From Thinopyrum elongatum (Eukaryota > Streptophyta > Magnoliopsida > Poales > Poaceae), in assembly GCA_011799875.1 (NCBI GenBank), contig CM022298.1, positions 194,330,423 through 194,394,422 of the forward strand: DNA of 64,000 bases, written 5' to 3'. The translations under genes were made by a program, and so were the position numbers. The notes below the pieces were generated by a model. It was not told where the DNA came from, made no database searches, and was given only the letters and a program-made list of their open reading frames with translations. Positions 1 to 10,442 of the stretch are shown here, one piece after another (the stretch's first letter is position 1; the number at the start of each line of letters is the position of its first letter).

Positions 1-147
1 GACTTCATCAACCGCGTTAAGCTAACGCTTCCGCTTTCGGTCTACGAGGGTACATGGACACACTCTCCTCCTCTCGTTGCTATGCATCTCCTAGATAGAT
101 CTTGGGTGAGCGTAGGATTTTTTTTAAAATTGCATGCTACGTTCCCC
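1..147 (+). mobile_element. 3' end of a copia LTR (BARE-1/WIS/Angela-like)
   Basis: The block matches, in opposite orientation, the terminal part of the LTR at 10443-12196, including the conserved segment around TCTACGAGGGTAC and CTAGATAGATCTTG. It stops at GTTCCCC, just short of the expected CCCAACA terminus, where a second LTR fragment begins. It enters from outside the window. Confidence 0.75.
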
Positions 148-606
148 ATCACTCCCTCCCTCCCACCTATATATATGTGGGAGGGGGGCGGCTAGCACAT
201 AACAGACAATTGCCTAGCCGTGTGAGGTGCCCCCCTCCACCGTTTACACCCCTGGTCATATTTTCGTAGTGCTTAGGCGAAGCCCTGCGAAGATCACTTC
301 ACCATCACCGTCACCACACCGTCGTGTTGATGGAACTCATCTACTACCTCGACGTCTTGCTGGATCAAGAAGGCGAGGGACGTCACTGAGCTAAACGTGT
401 GCAGAACGCGGAGGTGCCGTGCGTTCGATACTTGATCGGTTGAAGCACGAAGAAGTTTGACTACATCAACCGCGTTGTGAAACACTTCCGCTTACGGTCT
501 ATGAGGGTACGTAGACACACTCTTCCCTTCGTTGGTATGCATCTCCATGGATAGATCATTGCGTGTGCGTAGAATTTTTTTGTTTTCCATGCAACGTTTC
601 CCAACA
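148..606 (+). mobile_element. second plus-strand copia LTR 3' fragment, ending CCCAACA
   Basis: The segment runs through the same LTR landmarks as its neighbour (GC-rich segment, CATCAACCGCGTT, TCTATGAGGGTACG) and ends in the canonical CCCAACA terminus at 606. It abuts the interior of a minus-strand LTR at 607. A plausible reading is that this is the right end of an element inserted into that LTR, whose outer 170 or so bases would lie left of the window. Confidence 0.7.
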
Positions 607-2042
607 GTACCGAACGTACGGCACCTCCGCGTTCAGCACACGTTCAGCTCGATGACGTCCTCGCCTTCTTGATCCAGTAAGAGGGGCTAAGTAGTAGATG
701 AGTTCCGGCAGCACGACGACGTGGTGACGGTGGTGGTGAAGAACAATCTCCGCAGGGCTCCGCCAAGCACAACGGAAACTACGATGGAGGATAAACTAGA
801 GGGGGCGGGGTTGCCGGCACACGGCTTGGTGAATCTTGATGTGTTCCGGGTGCTAGCCCAACCCCTCTATTTATATGTTGAGCCCTGGGGTCGTTTCTTG
901 GAGAAAGAGCCTCCTCAAAGTCGGTTTGGAACGCAAGGAAGATTCCTTCTCGGTTTCCAGTACCAGACGCCACGGTCCTCGGCGTCTGGCCCAGACGCCA
1001 TGGTCCTTTTGCACCGACCTAAAGCCCCGTGGGCCTTACCCCTTGACCCAATCATATCATCATATATATCAATCTTTACCTCCAGACCATTCCGAAGCTC
1101 CTCGTCATGTCCGTGATCTCATCCGGGACTCCAAACAACATTCGGTCACCAACATACATAACTCATATAATACTATATCGTCAATGAACATTAAGCGTGC
1201 GAACCCTATGGGTTCGAGAATGATGTAGACATGACCGAGACGCTTCTCCGGTCAATAGCCAATAGCGGGACCTGGATGCCCATATTGGTTCCTACATATT
1301 CTACGAAGATCTTTATCAGTCGAGCCTTTATGACAACATACGTAGTTCCCTTTGTCCGTCGGTATGTTACTTGCCCGAGATTCGATCGTCGGTATCTTCA
1401 TACGTAGTTCAATCTCATTACCGGTAAGTCTATTTACTCGTTCTGTAATACATCATCCCACAACTAACTCCTTAGTCACTTTGCTTGCAAGCTTCTTGTG
1501 ATGCTGTATTACCGAGAGGGCCCAGAGATACCTCTCCATCATACGGAGTGAAAAATCCCAATCTTGATTCACGCCAACCCAACAGACACCTTCGGAGATA
1601 CCTGTAGAGCATCTTTATGATCACCCAATTACGTTGTGATGTTTGATATCACACAAGGTATTCCTCCGGTATCTGGGAGTTGCATGACCTCATAGTCGAA
1701 GGAATATGTATTTGACATTAAGAAAGCAGTAGCAAAAACTGAACGATCATATGCTATGCTAACGGATGGGTCTTATCCATCACATCATTCTCCTAATGAT
1801 GTGATCCCGTTATCCCGTTATCAAGTAACAACACATGTCTATGGTTAGGAAACCTCAACAATCTTTTGATCAACGAGCTAGTCTAGTAGAGGCTCACTAG
1901 GGACACGGTGTTGTCTATATATCCACACATGTATTTGAGTTTCCTTTCAATACAATTCTAGCATGGATAATAGACGTTTATCATGAACAGGGGAATACAA
2001 TAATAACCAATTTATTATTGCCTCAAGGGCATATTTTCAACA
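607..2042 (-). mobile_element. 3' LTR of a minus-strand copia element, truncated at its outer end
   Basis: On the minus strand the LTR begins TGTTGAAAATATGCCC at 2042, directly after a purine tract. It is closely similar along its length to the LTR at 18821-20429, which starts with the same terminus, so the two are probably the LTR pair of one element now split by about 13.6 kb of later insertions. About 170 bases of the outer end are missing at 607, where a plus-strand LTR abuts. Open frames inside (for example around 721-1228) are LTR sequence, not genes. Confidence 0.8.
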
Positions 2043-2053
2043 GACTCCCACTT
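2043..2053 (-). other. polypurine tract of the minus-strand copia element
   Basis: On the minus strand AAGTGGGAGTC lies immediately upstream of the LTR start TGTTGAAAATATG. This is the position and composition of a plus-strand priming polypurine tract, and it fixes element orientation and the LTR boundary. Confidence 0.75.
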
Positions 2054-2591
2054 GCACTAGAGTCAATAATCTAGTTCACATCGCCATGTGATTAACACCC
2101 AATGAGTTCTGGGGTTTGACCATGTTTTGCTTGCGGGAGAGGTTTTACTCAAATGGGTCTGTAACATTCAGATCCATGTGTATTTTGCAAATCCTTATGT
2201 CATATTGTAGATGCTGCTATCACGCTTTACTTGGAGCTATTCCAAATGACTGCTCCATTATACATATCCAGTTAGCAACTCAGAGTTATCCGGATCGGTG
2301 TCAAAGCTTGCATCAACGTAACCCTTTATGACGAACTCTTTATCACGTCCATAATCGAGAAACATTTCCGTAGTCCTCTAGTTACTAAGGATAATTTTGG
2401 CCATTGTCCAGTGATCCACTCCTGGATCACTCTTGTACCCCCTTTGCCAGACACGTGGCAAAGCACACATCAAGTGTGGTACACAGCATGGCATATCGTA
2501 TAGAGCCTATGGCTAAGGCAAAGGGGACGACCTTCGTCCTTTCTCTTTCTTCTACCGTGGTCGAGCTTTGAGTCTTACTCAACTTCACACC
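2054..2591 (-). pseudogene. decayed copia RNase H
   Basis: No open frame survives, but minus-strand translation in shifting frames shows copia RNase H landmarks. GYVDASFDTD and a TGYV-like segment lie around 2250-2340, and a KIHMDLNVTDP-like end lies around 2160, corresponding to the usual HTD..NVADPLTKPL region. Frameshifts and stops interrupt it several times. It follows the reverse transcriptase remnant in the expected order and ends at the polypurine tract, so it is the dead 3' end of this element's pol. Confidence 0.6.
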
Positions 2592-3606
2592 TTACAATAC
2601 AGGCAAGAACTCCTTTGACTGATCCATTTTGAACTCCTTCAAAATCTTGTCAAGGTATGTACTCATTGAAAGTCTTATCAAGCGTCTTGATCTATCTCTA
2701 TAGATATTGATGCCCAATATGTAAGCAGCTTCACCGAGGTCTTTCATTAAAAAATTCTTATTCAAATATCCTTTTATGCTATCCAGAAATTCTATATCAT
2801 TTCCAATCAGCAATATGTCATCCACATATAATATTAGAAATGCTACAGAGCTCCCACTCACTTTCTTGTAAATACAGGCTTCACCATAAGTCTGTATAAA
2901 ACCAAATGCTTTGATCACCTCATCAAAGCGTTTATTCCAACTCCGAGATGCTTGCACCAGTCCATAGATGGATCGCTGGAGCTTGCACACTTTGTTAGCA
3001 CCTTTAGGATCGACAAAACCTTCCGGTTGCATCATATACAACTCTTCCTTAAGAAACCCGTTAAGGAATGCAGTTTTGACGTCCATTTGCCAGATTTTAT
3101 AATCATAAAATGCGGCAATTGCTAACATGATTCAGACAAACTTAAGCATCGCTACGGGTGAGAAAAGTCTCATTGTAGTCAACCCCTTGAACTTGTTGAA
3201 AACCTTTCGCAACAAGTCGAGCTTTGTAGACAGTGATATTACCGTCAGCGTCCGTCTTCCTCTTAAAGATCCATTTATTCTCAATGGCTTTCCGATCATC
3301 GGGCAAGTCCACCAAAGTCCATACTTTGTTCTCATACATGGATCCTATCTCAGATTTCATGGCCTCAAGCCATTTGTCGGAATCTGGGCTTTTCATAGCT
3401 TCTTCATAGTTCGTAGGTTCGCCGTGGTCCAACAACATGACTTCCAGGACAGGATTACCGTACCACTCTAGTGTGGAACGTGTTCTAGTCGACCTACGAT
3501 GTCCAGTAGTAACTTGATCTGAAGTTTCATGATCATCATTATTTGCTTCCTCTCTGGTTGATGTAGGCATCACGGGAACGGTTTTCTCTGATGTACTACT
3601 TTCCAA
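2592..3606 (-). pseudogene. copia reverse transcriptase, frameshifted and interrupted
   Basis: Two minus-strand frames together make a Ty1/copia reverse transcriptase. The upstream part (3606-3142) carries WLEAMKSEI, NKWIFKRK and YKARLVAKGF. The downstream part (3128-2592) carries IWQMDVKTAFLNG and the catalytic LILYVDDILLIG, then KDLGEA..ILGI. Near 3130-3175 the frame shifts once, and a TGA replaces the arginine codon expected after FV in the MLKFV.IMLAIA segment, a CGA to TGA change. The protein would copy element RNA into DNA in the particle, but this copy cannot. It lies between integrase and RNase H remnants as expected for copia. Confidence 0.85.
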
Positions 3607-3642
3607 TCCGAGAGCAGGTACAACTACCTCATCAAGTTCTAC

Positions 3643-4534
3643 TTAACTCCCACTCACTTCTTTCGTGAGAAACTCCTTCTCTAGAAAGGATCCATTCTTA
3701 GCAACAAAGATTTTGCATTCGGATCTATGGTAGAAGGTATACCCAATAGTTTCTCTCGGGTATCCTATGAAGATGCACTTCTCCGCTTTGGGTTCGAGCT
3801 TATCAAGCTGAAGCCTTTTGACATAAGCATCGCATCCCCAAACTTTAAGAAACGACAGCTTAGGTTTCTTGCCAAACAATAGTTCATACGGTGTCATCTC
3901 AACGGATTTAGACGGTGCCCTATTTAACGTGAATGCGGCTGTCTCTAATGCATAACCCCAAAATGATAAAGGAAAATCGGTGAGAGACATCATAGAACGC
4001 ACCATATCTAATAAAGTATGGTTACGATGTTCAGACACACCATTATGCTGTGGTGTTCCAGGTGGCATGAGTTGTGATACAATTCCACATTGTCTTAAAT
4101 GAAGGCTAAACTCGTAACTTAAATATTCGCCTCCGCGATTAGATCGTAGAAACTTTATTTTCTTGTTACGATGATTCTCCACTTCACTCTGAAATTCTTT
4201 GAACTTTTCAAATGTTTCAGACTTGTGTTTCATCAAGTAGATATACCCATACCTACTCAAATCATCTGTGAAGGTTAGAAAATAACGATACCCGCCGCGT
4301 GCCTCAACACTCATTGGACCGCATACATCAGTATGTATTATTTTCAATAAGTCATTAGCTCACTCCATTGTTCCGGAGAACGGAGTTTTAGTCATCTTGC
4401 CCATGAGGCATGGTTCGCAAGTATCAAATGATTCATAATCAAGTGATTCCAAAAGTCCATCCGCATGGAGTTTCTTCATGCGCTCTACACCAATATGACC
4501 TAAACGGCAGTGCCACAAGTATGTTGCACTATCA
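3643..4534 (-). pseudogene. copia GAG-pre-integrase/integrase, broken
   Basis: The open stretch 4347-3643 is a copia integrase core: IHTDVCGPM (first Asp), then RSNRGGEY where the nested relative at 7453-8109 has RSDRGGEY, and GVSEHRN holding the Glu. The second catalytic Asp is therefore Asn here. Upstream of 4347 the frame has a TGA where the sister copy reads MERAND (CGA to TGA). The GAG-pre-integrase segment (zinc-binding HCRLGH type) is cut at 4534 by a CACTA terminus. The gene once inserted element cDNA into chromosomes; it is inactive. Confidence 0.85.
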
Positions 4535-4907
4535 CACTAGTGGAAAAATGGCTAGCCACAACTTCCGTTTGTGGCGCGCCATTTTTCATCAGCACCGGAA
4601 CTATTTTTTCTAAATAGTGTTGGCATCTTCCAAATTGGTACGCCAGCTATAAGTTGCTATTGCTGATGCTGGCAATAAATCCTACGCCACTACTATGTGG
4701 GCCCTGTTGTCATGACCAGTTGCAGTATATTGCTGTCGTGCGATTTGTAAACACGCCATAGATACTTAACTTTGTGCTGTCGTTTCTTCGCCCGGCACAC
4801 CAGCACTAAGTTGTGCCTATATATAGATGTGTTGGCAGCCCCTTGTTATCAAAGACATTCACTTCCATTCTCCACAAAATTCTACTCCCTCTTAGTCAGC
4901 TGCTTTG

Positions 4908-5331
4908 ATGACAATGGACCCACCAGAGCTTGTCGAATCGGCACGAGCCGCCCATTCGAGCCCATGTCGGCGTGGCGTGTCGCAAGTTTGGGACTCCGCC
5001 GCCTTGGCCGAGCTCTCATCTGGCCCCGTTGGCCACGACATGCGCTCGCCACGGCCAATGCAGCCAACCCTGTCTGGTGAATCATCCCGCTGCAGCGCGA
5101 CATCCCTTCGACGATCCGGAAGCTATGCCCCCGGCGCCAAAGCTGCCAGGAATGGAGCAAGGGCACCTGTGCTGCTTTTTTGCGGTTGTGGACGCCCTGC
5201 TGATAAACATATGTCGCACACACAAAGTAATCCAGAACGAGAGTTCTACATCTACGGTAACCGTGGAAAGGTAATATGACAGAAAATACCTCGATATATA
5301 TTCTGCTAATTTGCACAATTTGCGATCATTA

Positions 5332-5377
<46 letters not shown>

Positions 5378-5662
5378 TGTGATCCATAGGCGTTAGGGAC
5401 AAAATATTGCTACACATGGATATAGGTTGATCTCGTGAAGAAGTACATGAGCGAGTTGCTCGAGTACTCCATTGGTGAACTAAGACAACAGATAGATGAG
5501 ATGCAGCTAAAGACTGATGTGATGCGCGACCAAATCCAAAAATTCAAGATGCTTCGATATGCCCTTTTAGCTGGTGTTATGCTTGGCCTCGTTCTCCCTG
5601 CTGGATCGGTGGCAGCTTTTTTTCTCATGGCAATCATTATAATGATGATGTTCTTAGTCTAG
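4908..5662 (+). CDS. GRF-type zinc-finger-like, coiled-coil, membrane protein carried by the CACTA element
   Basis: Proposed model: exon 1 at 4908-5270, GT donor at 5271, AG acceptor at 5424-5425, exon 2 at 5426-5662, with phase kept, giving about 199 residues. Exon 1 ends in CGCGRPAD...NPEREFYIY, which resembles the first half of a GRF zinc finger (CxCG, then NPGRxFYxC), but the second Cys pair is missing. Exon 2 encodes a heptad-like helix (about residues 130-165, ELRQQIDEMQLKTDVM), then a strongly hydrophobic tail of about 30 residues. GRF finger, coiled coil and membrane tail is an order I recall from grass proteins of unknown role. Function is not known. It lies inside the CACTA element, so it may be a captured host gene or an element accessory gene. 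The ATG choice is provisional. Confidence 0.5.
5332..5375. repeat. (TA)n(TG)n microsatellite
   Basis: About eight TA units are followed by about fourteen TG units, lying in the proposed intron of the CACTA-borne gene. Confidence 0.9.
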
Positions 5663-5956
5663 ATCAAGAGTGTGTAGTAGTACTAGAAGTTATATATATA
5701 TGTGTGTTATTATTTTCATCCTTCAACTATTATGTATCTATATGCTAGATTAATGAGATCGATCGATGTTGGCCGGTGTTCTCTCTAATTATTGGTTTCC
5801 CTTGTATGGTTACATATTTACACAAAATAATTAGTAAAAATAACAATATGTCTAACACATAATTAAAAGTAAAAAACAATATGTGTAACAGATAGCAATG
5901 ACGTTGGCCGTGTAGGCCAACGCCAGCAATTACCCCGCCGCCCCCCGCGGGAGATA

Positions 5957-6159
5957 TTGATTAAAATAACCCCCAACCCACAACCGTCGATCCCCATTAA
6001 ATTGCCGCCGCCCCTGTCGCCCTCGCCTCCGCTGCTTCCACCGCCGCCTCCGCCTCCACCATCGAAGTCCCCGTCGCCGTCGCCTCCGCCTTCACCGCCG
6101 AAGTCCCCTCCCCCGTCACCGTCGCCTCCGCATCCACCCCGGCCACCGCCCCCGTCCCC
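5957..6159 (+). other. proline-rich low-complexity open segment, cut by an LTR
   Basis: The frame reads repeated PPPSPSP/PPSPPKSP units and stays open into the LTR that starts at 6160. It could be the start of a second CACTA-carried gene (extensin-like composition) or simple CCG/CCT-rich repeat. No splice or promoter signal decides this. Confidence 0.35.
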
Positions 6160-6508
6160 TGATACGTCTCCAACGTATCTACAATTTTTTATTGTTCCAC
6201 ACTATTATATTATCTGTTTTGGATGTTTTATATGCATTTATATGCTATTTTATATTATTTTTGGGACTAACCTATTAACCCAGAGCCCAGTGCCAGTTTC
6301 TGTTTTTTTTTTCTTGTTTTTGAGTTTTACAGAAAAGGAATATCAAACGGAGTCCAAATGAGCTGAAAATTTACGGTGATTTTTTATGGACCAAAAGAAG
6401 CCCACGGATTATCGGAGTTGGGCCAAAAGCTTCATGAGGAAGCGGCAAGGGTGGAGGGCGCGCCCCCCTGTCTTGCCGCTGCCTCGTGGACCCCCCTGAC
6501 GTGAGACC
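6160..6508 (+). mobile_element. Athila-like gypsy 5' LTR, left part
   Basis: It begins TGATACGTCTCCAACGTATC, a terminus I recall from Triticeae Athila-like families (Sabrina/WHAM group; name unverified). It is split at 6508 by the copia element 6509-12196 and resumes at 12197. Confidence 0.75.
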
Positions 6509-7452
6509 TGTTGGGAAACATAGCATGCAATTTCAAAAAAAATCCTACGCTCACGCAAGATCTATCTAGGAGATGCATAGCAACGAGAGGGGGAGAGTGT
6601 GTCCACGTACCCTCGTAGACCAAAAGCGGAAGCGTTAGCTTAATGCGGTTGATGTAGTCGAACGTCTTCGCGATCCAACCGATCAAGCACCGAACTTACG
6701 GCACCTCCGAGTTCTGCACACGTTCAACTCGATTACGTCCCTCGAACTCTTGATACAGCAAAGTGTCGAGGGAGAGTTTCATCAGCAGGACGGTGTGGTG
6801 ACAGTGATGGTGATGTGATCCGCGCAGGGCTTCGCCTAAGCACTACGACAATATGACCGGAGGACTAAACTGTGGAGGGGGGCACCGCACACGGCTAAGA
6901 GAATATCTGTTGTGTTCTAGGGTGCCCCCTTCCCCCGTATATAAAGGAGGGGAGGAGGAGGCCGGCCACCAAGGGGGCGCGCCATGGGGGGGAGTCCTAC
7001 TAGGACTCCACTCCTAGTAGGATTCGCCCCCCCCCCCCCACTTTTCCTTTCTCCGGAGGTGGAAAGAGGGAAGGAGAGGGAGAGGGAGAAGGAAAGGGGG
7101 GGCGCCACCCCCTTCCCTAGTCCAATTCGGCCTCCTCCCTTGTGGGGGGCGCACCAGCCCCTTGTGGGCTGGTTAGCCTCCCTCCTATGGCTCATATGGC
7201 CCATATCTTCCGCCGGGGGGTTCCGGCAACCCTTTCGGTACTCCAGTATGTACCCGATACACTCCGGAACCCTTCCGGTGTCCGAATACTACCTTCCAAT
7301 ATATCAATATTTACCTCTCGACCATTTTGAGACTCCTCGTCATGTCCGTGATCTCATCCGGGACTCCGAACAATCTTCGGTCACCAAAACACATAACTCA
7401 TAATACAAATCGTCATCGAACGTTAAGCGTGCGGACCCTACGGGTTCGAGAA
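6509..7452 (-). repeat. 3' LTR remnant of the nested copia element
   Basis: It is near-identical to 10443-about 11386 of the 5' LTR, including the cytosine run near 7027-7041 and the palindromic CCTACTAGGACTCC segment. The open frames here are LTR sequence. Confidence 0.85.
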
Positions 7453-8109
7453 CTATATATCACCAGGTGGCGTGAGTTGTGAAACAATTCCACATTGTTT
7501 TAAATGAAGGCCAAACTCGTAACTCAAATATTCGCCTCCACGATCAGATCGTAGAAACTTTATTTTCTTGTTACGATGATTTTCCACTTCACTCTGAAAT
7601 TCTTTGAACTTTTCAAACGTTTTAGACTTGTGTTTCATTAAGTAGATATACCCATATCTGCTTAAATCATCTGTGAAGGTCAGAAAATAACGATACCCGC
7701 CGCGAGCCTCAACACTCATCGGACCGCATACATCGGTATGTATTATTTCCAATAAGTCATTGGCTCGCTCCATTGTTCCGGAGAACGGAGTTTTAGTCAT
7801 CTTGCCCATGAGGCATGGTTCGCAAGTATCAAATGATTCATAATCAAGTGATTCCAAAAGCCCATCTGCATGGAGTTTCTTCATGCGCTTTACACCAATA
7901 TGACCTAAACGGCAGTGCCACAAATATGTTGCACTATCATTATCAACTTTGCATCTTTTGGCATCAATATTATGAATATGCGTATCACTACGATCGAGAT
8001 TCAATAAACCATTGAGTGTATGACCATAGAAGGTTTTATTCATGTAAACAGAACAACAATTATTCTTCGACTTTAAATGAATAACTGTATTGCAATAAAC
8101 ATGATCCAA
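7453..8109 (-). pseudogene. copia GAG-pre-integrase plus N-terminal integrase core, truncated
   Basis: The 218-codon frame carries the GAG-pre-integrase zinc-binding pattern (WHCRLGHIGVKRMKKL, then CEPCLMGKM) followed by the integrase core with IHTDVCGPM and RSDRGGEY, so both N-terminal catalytic Asp residues are present. It ends at VSQLTPPG, before the Glu-bearing SERRN region, where the sequence jumps into LTR. The residue missing in the relative at 3643-4347 (Asn for Asp) is intact here. It cannot make functional integrase. Confidence 0.85.
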
Positions 8110-8160
8110 TCATATTCATGCTCAACGCAAACTCCAAATAACATTTATTTAGGTTCAACA

Positions 8161-8583
8161 CTAATCCCGAAGGTAAAGGGAGTGTGCGATGGTGATCTTA
8201 TCAACCTTGGAATCACTTCCAACACACATCGTTACCTCGTCATTAACTAGTCTCTGTTCATTTTGCAACTCCTGTTTTGAGTTACTAATGTTAGCAACTG
8301 AACCGATATCAAATACCCAGGGGCTATTATGAACACTAGTAAAATACACATCAATAACATGTATATCAAATATACCTTTGTTCACTTTGCCATCCTTCTT
8401 ATCCGCCAAATACTTGGGGCAGTTCCATTTCCAGTGACCAGTCCCTTTGCAGTAGAAGCACTCAGTTTCAGGCTTGGCTCCAGACTTGGGCTTCTTCCCG
8501 GGAGTAGCAACTTGCTTGCTATTCTTCTTGAAGTTCCCTTTCTTGCCCTCGCCCTTTTTTCTTGAAACTAGTGGTCTTGTCAA
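8161..8583 (-). pseudogene. copia gag zinc knuckle and protease start
   Basis: A Lys/Gly-rich basic stretch precedes one CCHC knuckle (CFYCKGTGHWKWNC), which binds element RNA in the particle. It is followed by the aspartic protease start WVFDIGSVANI. The usual DTGS active site is DIGS here, a Thr to Ile change that would be expected to impair the protease. The frame stops soon after. It continues the gag remnant to its right and leads to the integrase remnant to its left. Confidence 0.8.
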
Positions 8584-8589
8584 CCATCA

Positions 8590-9180
8590 ACACTTGATGC
8601 AATTTCTTGATTTCTACCTTCGCCGATTTCAGCATCGCGAAGAGCTTGGGAATCATTTTCGTCATCCCTTGCATATTATAGTTCATCACGAAGTTCTAGT
8701 AACTTGGTGATAGTGACTAGAGAAATCAGTCAATCACTATCTTATCTGGAAGATTAACTCCCACTTGATTCAAGCGATTGTAGTACCCAGACATTCTGGC
8801 ACATGCTCACTAGCTGAGCTATTCTCCTCCATCTTGTAGGCAAAGTACTTGTCAGAGGTCTCATACCTCTCGACATGGGCATGAGTCTGAAAAACCAATT
8901 TCAACTCTTGGAACATCTTACATGCTCCGTGGCATTCAAAATGTTTTTGAAGTCCTGGTTCTAAGCCGTAAAGCATGGTGCACTAAACTATCAAGTAGTC
9001 ATCATACCGAGCTTGTCAAACGTTCATAACGTCTGCATCTGCTCCTGCAATAGGTCTGTCACCTAGCGGTGCATCAAGGACATAATTCTTCTGTGCAGCA
9101 ACGAGGATATTCCTCAGATCACGGACCCAGTCCGCATCATTGCTACTATCATCTTTCAACTTAGTTTTCTCTTGGAACAT
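8590..9180 (-). pseudogene. copia gag, start codon kept, several stops
   Basis: From ATG at 9180 the minus-strand frame reads MFQEKTKLKDDSSNDADWV..., then DAPLGDRPIAGADADVMNV. There TGA and TAG codons replace residues that I would expect to be Trp and Gln, and the frame reopens as MLYGLEPGLQKHFE..., a copia gag segment, until about 8770. The piece from 8769 to 8590 is further decayed. Gag would form the particle shell. Confidence 0.7.
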
Positions 9181-10428
9181 ATCAAAAATAAAACAAGGGA
9201 GCTATACGCGAGCTATTGATCTACAACATAATTTGCAAATACTACCAGAACTAAGTTCATGATAAATTAAGTTCAATTAATCATATTACTTAAGAACTCC
9301 CACTTAGATAGACATCCCTCTAGTCATCTAAATGATCACGTGGTCCATATCAACTAAACCATGTCCGATCATCACGTGAGATGGAGTAGTTTTCAATGGT
9401 GAACATCTCTATGTTGATCATATCTACTATATGATTCACGTTCGACCTTTCGGTCTCAGTGTTCCGAGGCCATATCTGCATATGCTAGGCTCGTCAAGTT
9501 TAACCCGAGTATTCTGCACGTGCAAAACTGGCTTGCACCCGTTGTATGTGAACATAGAGCTTATCACACCCGATCATCACGTGGTGTCTCGGCACGACGA
9601 ACTGTCGCAACGGTGCATACTCAGGGAGAACACTTATACCTTCAAATTTAGTGAGGGATCATCTTATAATGCTACCGCCGTACTAAGCAAAATAAGATGT
9701 ATAAAAGATAAGCATCACATGCAATCAAAATATGTGACATGATATGGCCATCATCATCTTGTGCCTTTGATCTCCATCTCCAAAGCACCGTCATGATCTC
9801 CATCATCACCGGCTTGACACCTTGATCTCCATCGTAGCGTCGTTGTCGTCTCGCCAACTATTGCTTCTACGACTATCGCTACCGCATAGTGATAAAGTAA
9901 AGCAATTACATGGCGATTGCATTTCATACAATAAAGCGACAACCATAAGGCTCCTGCCAGTTGCCGATAACTTTTACAAAACATGATCATCTCATACAAT
10001 AACGTATATCACATCATGTCTTGACCATATCACATCACAACATGCCCTGCAAAAACAAGTTAGACGTCCTCTACTTTGTTGTTGCAAGTTTTACGTGGCT
10101 GCTACGGGCTTCTAGTAAGAACCGTTCTTACCTACGCATCAAAACCACAACGATTTTTCGTCAAGTGTGTTGTTTTAACCTTCAACAAGGACCGGCCGTA
10201 GTCAAACTCGATTCAACTAAAGTTGGAGAAACAGACACCCGCCAGCCACCTGTGTGCAAAGCACGTCGGTAGAACCAGTCTCATGAACGCGGTCATGTAA
10301 TGTCGGTCCGGGCCGCTTCATCCAACAATACCGCTGAATCAAAGTAAGACGTTGGTGGTAAGCAGTATGACTATTATCGCCCACAACTCTTTGTGTTCTA
10401 CTCGTGCATATCATCTACGCATAGACCT
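9181..10428 (-). mobile_element. untranslated leader of the nested copia element
   Basis: A 1.2-kb stretch between primer site and gag start with no coding signal. Much of it aligns with 18135-18820, the leader of the other copia element, which supports one family. Confidence 0.7.
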
Positions 10429-10441
10429 GGCTCGGATGCCA
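10429..10441 (-). other. primer binding site of the nested copia element
   Basis: On the minus strand the LTR end CCCAACA is followed after one base by TGGCATCCGAGCC, a diverged form of the initiator-Met tRNA complement TGGTATCAGAGCC. Confidence 0.7.
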
Positions 10442-10442
10442 C

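Larger units (their letters stand above)
4535..6159. mobile_element. CACTA transposon, left end preserved, right end lost
   Basis: The segment opens with CACTAGTGGAAAAATGG, a CACTA-superfamily terminus, inserted into the copia frame after a 3-base TCA that is the likely target site (the sister copia reads through at 7941). It is cut at 6160 by an Athila-like LTR, so neither the right terminus nor the second TSD is visible. No transposase is recognisable. It carries the two-exon gene at 4908-5662, a proline-rich segment at 5957-6159 and a small inverted repeat GTTGGCC/GGCCAAC near 5903-5921. Confidence 0.65.

Noticed and set aside
721..1228. Overlapping plus-strand ORFs of 117-131 codons
   Set aside because: They lie in a copia LTR on the minus strand and recur in altered form at 19042-19623, the partner LTR, with no domain.
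6984..7403. Pro/Gly/Arg-rich ORFs around cytosine runs, repeated at 10829-11143
   Set aside because: Both are the same GC-rich section of a copia LTR. The palindromic CCTACTAGGACTCC segment there is a normal feature of this LTR, present in both copies.
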